From assembly GCA_035518775.1 (NCBI GenBank), contig DATIXH010000135.1, forward strand, positions 1 to 18,333: a stretch of 18,333 bases of DNA, given 5' to 3'. This DNA comes from JBGPEQ01 sp035518775. GTDB lineage: Bacteria > Pseudomonadota > Alphaproteobacteria > Dongiales > Dongiaceae. Both the position numbers and the translations under genes were made by a program. The notes beneath the pieces were generated by a model. It was not told the DNA's origin. It worked only from the letters and a program-made list of their open reading frames with translations, and did no database searches. Below, one piece after another: positions 17,236 to 18,333 of the stretch (position 1 is its first letter; each line of letters opens with the position of its first letter).

Positions 17236-18333
17236 CTACAGATACGGTTTGAACTGCTTGCCCAGCTGCAGGCCTTGGGCCTGGTAGTGGGAGCCGATGC
17301 CCTGGCCGTAGAGGCGGTCGGGTGTGCTGGTGAGGCGCTCGTAGCGCAGCCAGCCGACGATCTGCTCGTGCTCGAGCACGAACGGCACCTCGTGGGAGCG
17401 CACCTCAAGGACGGCCTTGCTGCCGGGCTCGCCTTCGGCGTTCCAGCCGAAACCGGGGTCGAAGAAGCCGGCGTAGTGGACGCGGAACTCGCCGACGAGC
17501 GTGTCGTAGGCCACCATCTCCGCGGCGTGGTCGGGCGGCACGCGCACGAACTCCTTGGTGGCGAGGATGTAGAAATCGTCGGGGTCGAGGATGATGCCGG
17601 TGCCGGGCTTGGTGTGGATGGGGTCCCAATACTCGGAGGGGTCGTAGGCCTGGCGGACGTCGACGTCGACGATGCCCGTATGCTGCTTGGCGCGGAAGCC
17701 GACCAGGCGCGTGGCCGGGTCGCCGCTGAGATCGAGGGTGACGCCGATGGTGTCGTCGCGGATCGTCTCCTGGCCGGCGGGCACGTCGACCAGGCGGCAG
17801 GTCTCCTGCAGGCGGCGAAGGCCGGCGGCGTTCGACGACGGCGCGCCGCGGCGCAGGCGCAGCTGCACGAGGCGCGAGCCCTTGCGCACGAGGATGCTGA
17901 AGGTGCGCGGCGCGATCTCGATGTAGAGGCGGCCGTCGTAGCCGGCGTCGATGCGGTCGAACACGGTGGCGCCGTCGGCGATGACGCGGGTGAAGACGTC
18001 GAGCCGGCCGGTGGAGCTCTTGGGATTGGCGATGCCGGCGATGCGGCTGGAGAGCGCCAGCTGCTCCATCAGCGGCACGATGTAGACGCAGCCCTTCTCC
18101 AGCACGGCGCCCTTCGTGAGGTCGATCTCGTGCATGCCGAACTGCTGGATCTTCTGCTGCACCGTGGCGCCGGCGCCCGGCAGGAAGCTGGCGCGCACGC
18201 GATAGGCGACGTGGCCGAGGCGCAAGTCGAGGCTGGCGGGCTGGAACTGCTCGGGCTCGATCGGCTCGACGGCGAAGACCTCGCGGGCGCGGACGAGCTC
18301 GCGCAGCGACTGGTAGGGCAGCACGCCCGTGTT
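17236..18333 (-). CDS. dcd: Two-domain 2'-deoxycytidine 5'-triphosphate deaminase, start outside window
   Basis: This enzyme deaminates dCTP to dUTP for thymidylate synthesis. The visible part is about 365 residues, roughly twice the length of E. coli Dcd, as in the alphaproteobacterial fused form. The first half has PASLDLRLG (about 29-37 from the GTG at 18324), NPKSSTGRLDVF and the substrate-pocket segment GYDGRLYIEIAPRTF, with the likely catalytic Glu near 136. The second half repeats the fold (ILDPDDFYILAT, then VHYAGFFDPGFGW) and ends in QAQGLQLGKQFKPYL. The codons before 18324 stay in frame to the window edge and read Asn-Thr-Gly before Val-Leu-Pro-Tyr-Gln, as expected inside a Dcd N-terminus, so the true start lies outside. 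The identification rests on motif recognition and is firm. Confidence 0.93.
   Translation of the reverse strand, partial: NTGVLPYQSLRELVRAREVFAVEPIEPEQFQPASLDLRLGHVAYRVRASFLPGAGATVQQKIQQFGMHEIDLTKGAVLEKGCVYIVPLMEQLALSSRIAGIANPKSSTGRLDVFTRVIADGATVFDRIDAGYDGRLYIEIAPRTFSILVRKGSRLVQLRLRRGAPSSNAAGLRRLQETCRLVDVPAGQETIRDDTIGVTLDLSGDPATRLVGFRAKQHTGIVDVDVRQAYDPSEYWDPIHTKPGTGIILDPDDFYILATKEFVRVPPDHAAEMVAYDTLVGEFRVHYAGFFDPGFGWNAEGEPGSKAVLEVRSHEVPFVLEHEQIVGWLRYERLTSTPDRLYGQGIGSHYQAQGLQLGKQFKPYL

Overview
The window is GC-rich with strong G/C bias at third codon positions. It carries several intergenic palindromes of dispersed-repeat type and a fused two-domain dCTP deaminase of the kind found in Alphaproteobacteria. 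Together these suggest an alphaproteobacterium of the Rhodospirillales/Hyphomicrobiales type, probably from soil or water. The organism is an inference; no rRNA or marker gene is present.

Layout. (1) 1-271 is the 3' end of a short-chain dehydrogenase gene. (2) 288-5666 is a three-gene, minus-strand operon with visibly lower GC and more A/T-ending codons than its surroundings. In transcription order it encodes a large PAS-GAF-GAF-PAS sensor with a degenerate histidine-kinase core, a protein joining a degenerate receiver domain to a CHAT (caspase-like) protease, and a 429-residue protein of no recognised family. The three genes overlap (38 nt, then ATGA), so they are very likely translated together. 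(3) 5813-7619 holds a phytanoyl-CoA dioxygenase-like gene converging on a SAM methyltransferase gene, with a GNRA-loop hairpin at the junction. (4) 7828-11470 holds an unrecognised 324-residue protein and a CHASE3-type hybrid histidine kinase with two receiver domains. (5) 11471-12132 is a 660-nt gap with a possible broken gene. (6) 12133-14386 is a convergent pair, a metallo-beta-lactamase-fold hydrolase and a sulfotransferase. (7) 14536-16471 has an AEC-family permease and a membrane-anchored lytic transglycosylase, with a dispersed repeat between them. (8) 16652-18333 has a prolyl-hydroxylase-type 2-oxoglutarate oxygenase converging on a dCTP deaminase gene that runs off the right edge.

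The part most likely to be undescribed is the 288-5666 operon. It has the architecture of a two-component system (sensor kinase plus receiver protein), but the residues needed for phosphotransfer appear to be lost: no histidine in the H-box, no N-box asparagine, no acidic pair or lysine in the receiver, and glutamate where the phospho-acceptor aspartate belongs. The receiver is attached to a CHAT protease that keeps its His and Cys. The simplest reading is a ligand- or stress-sensing module in which the sensor controls the protease by contact rather than by phosphorylation, with the third protein as substrate, effector or scaffold. This resembles the logic of protease-based bacterial defence or regulated-death systems, but that role is an inference. 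The remaining genes look like ordinary chromosomal genes and show no obvious functional link to the operon.
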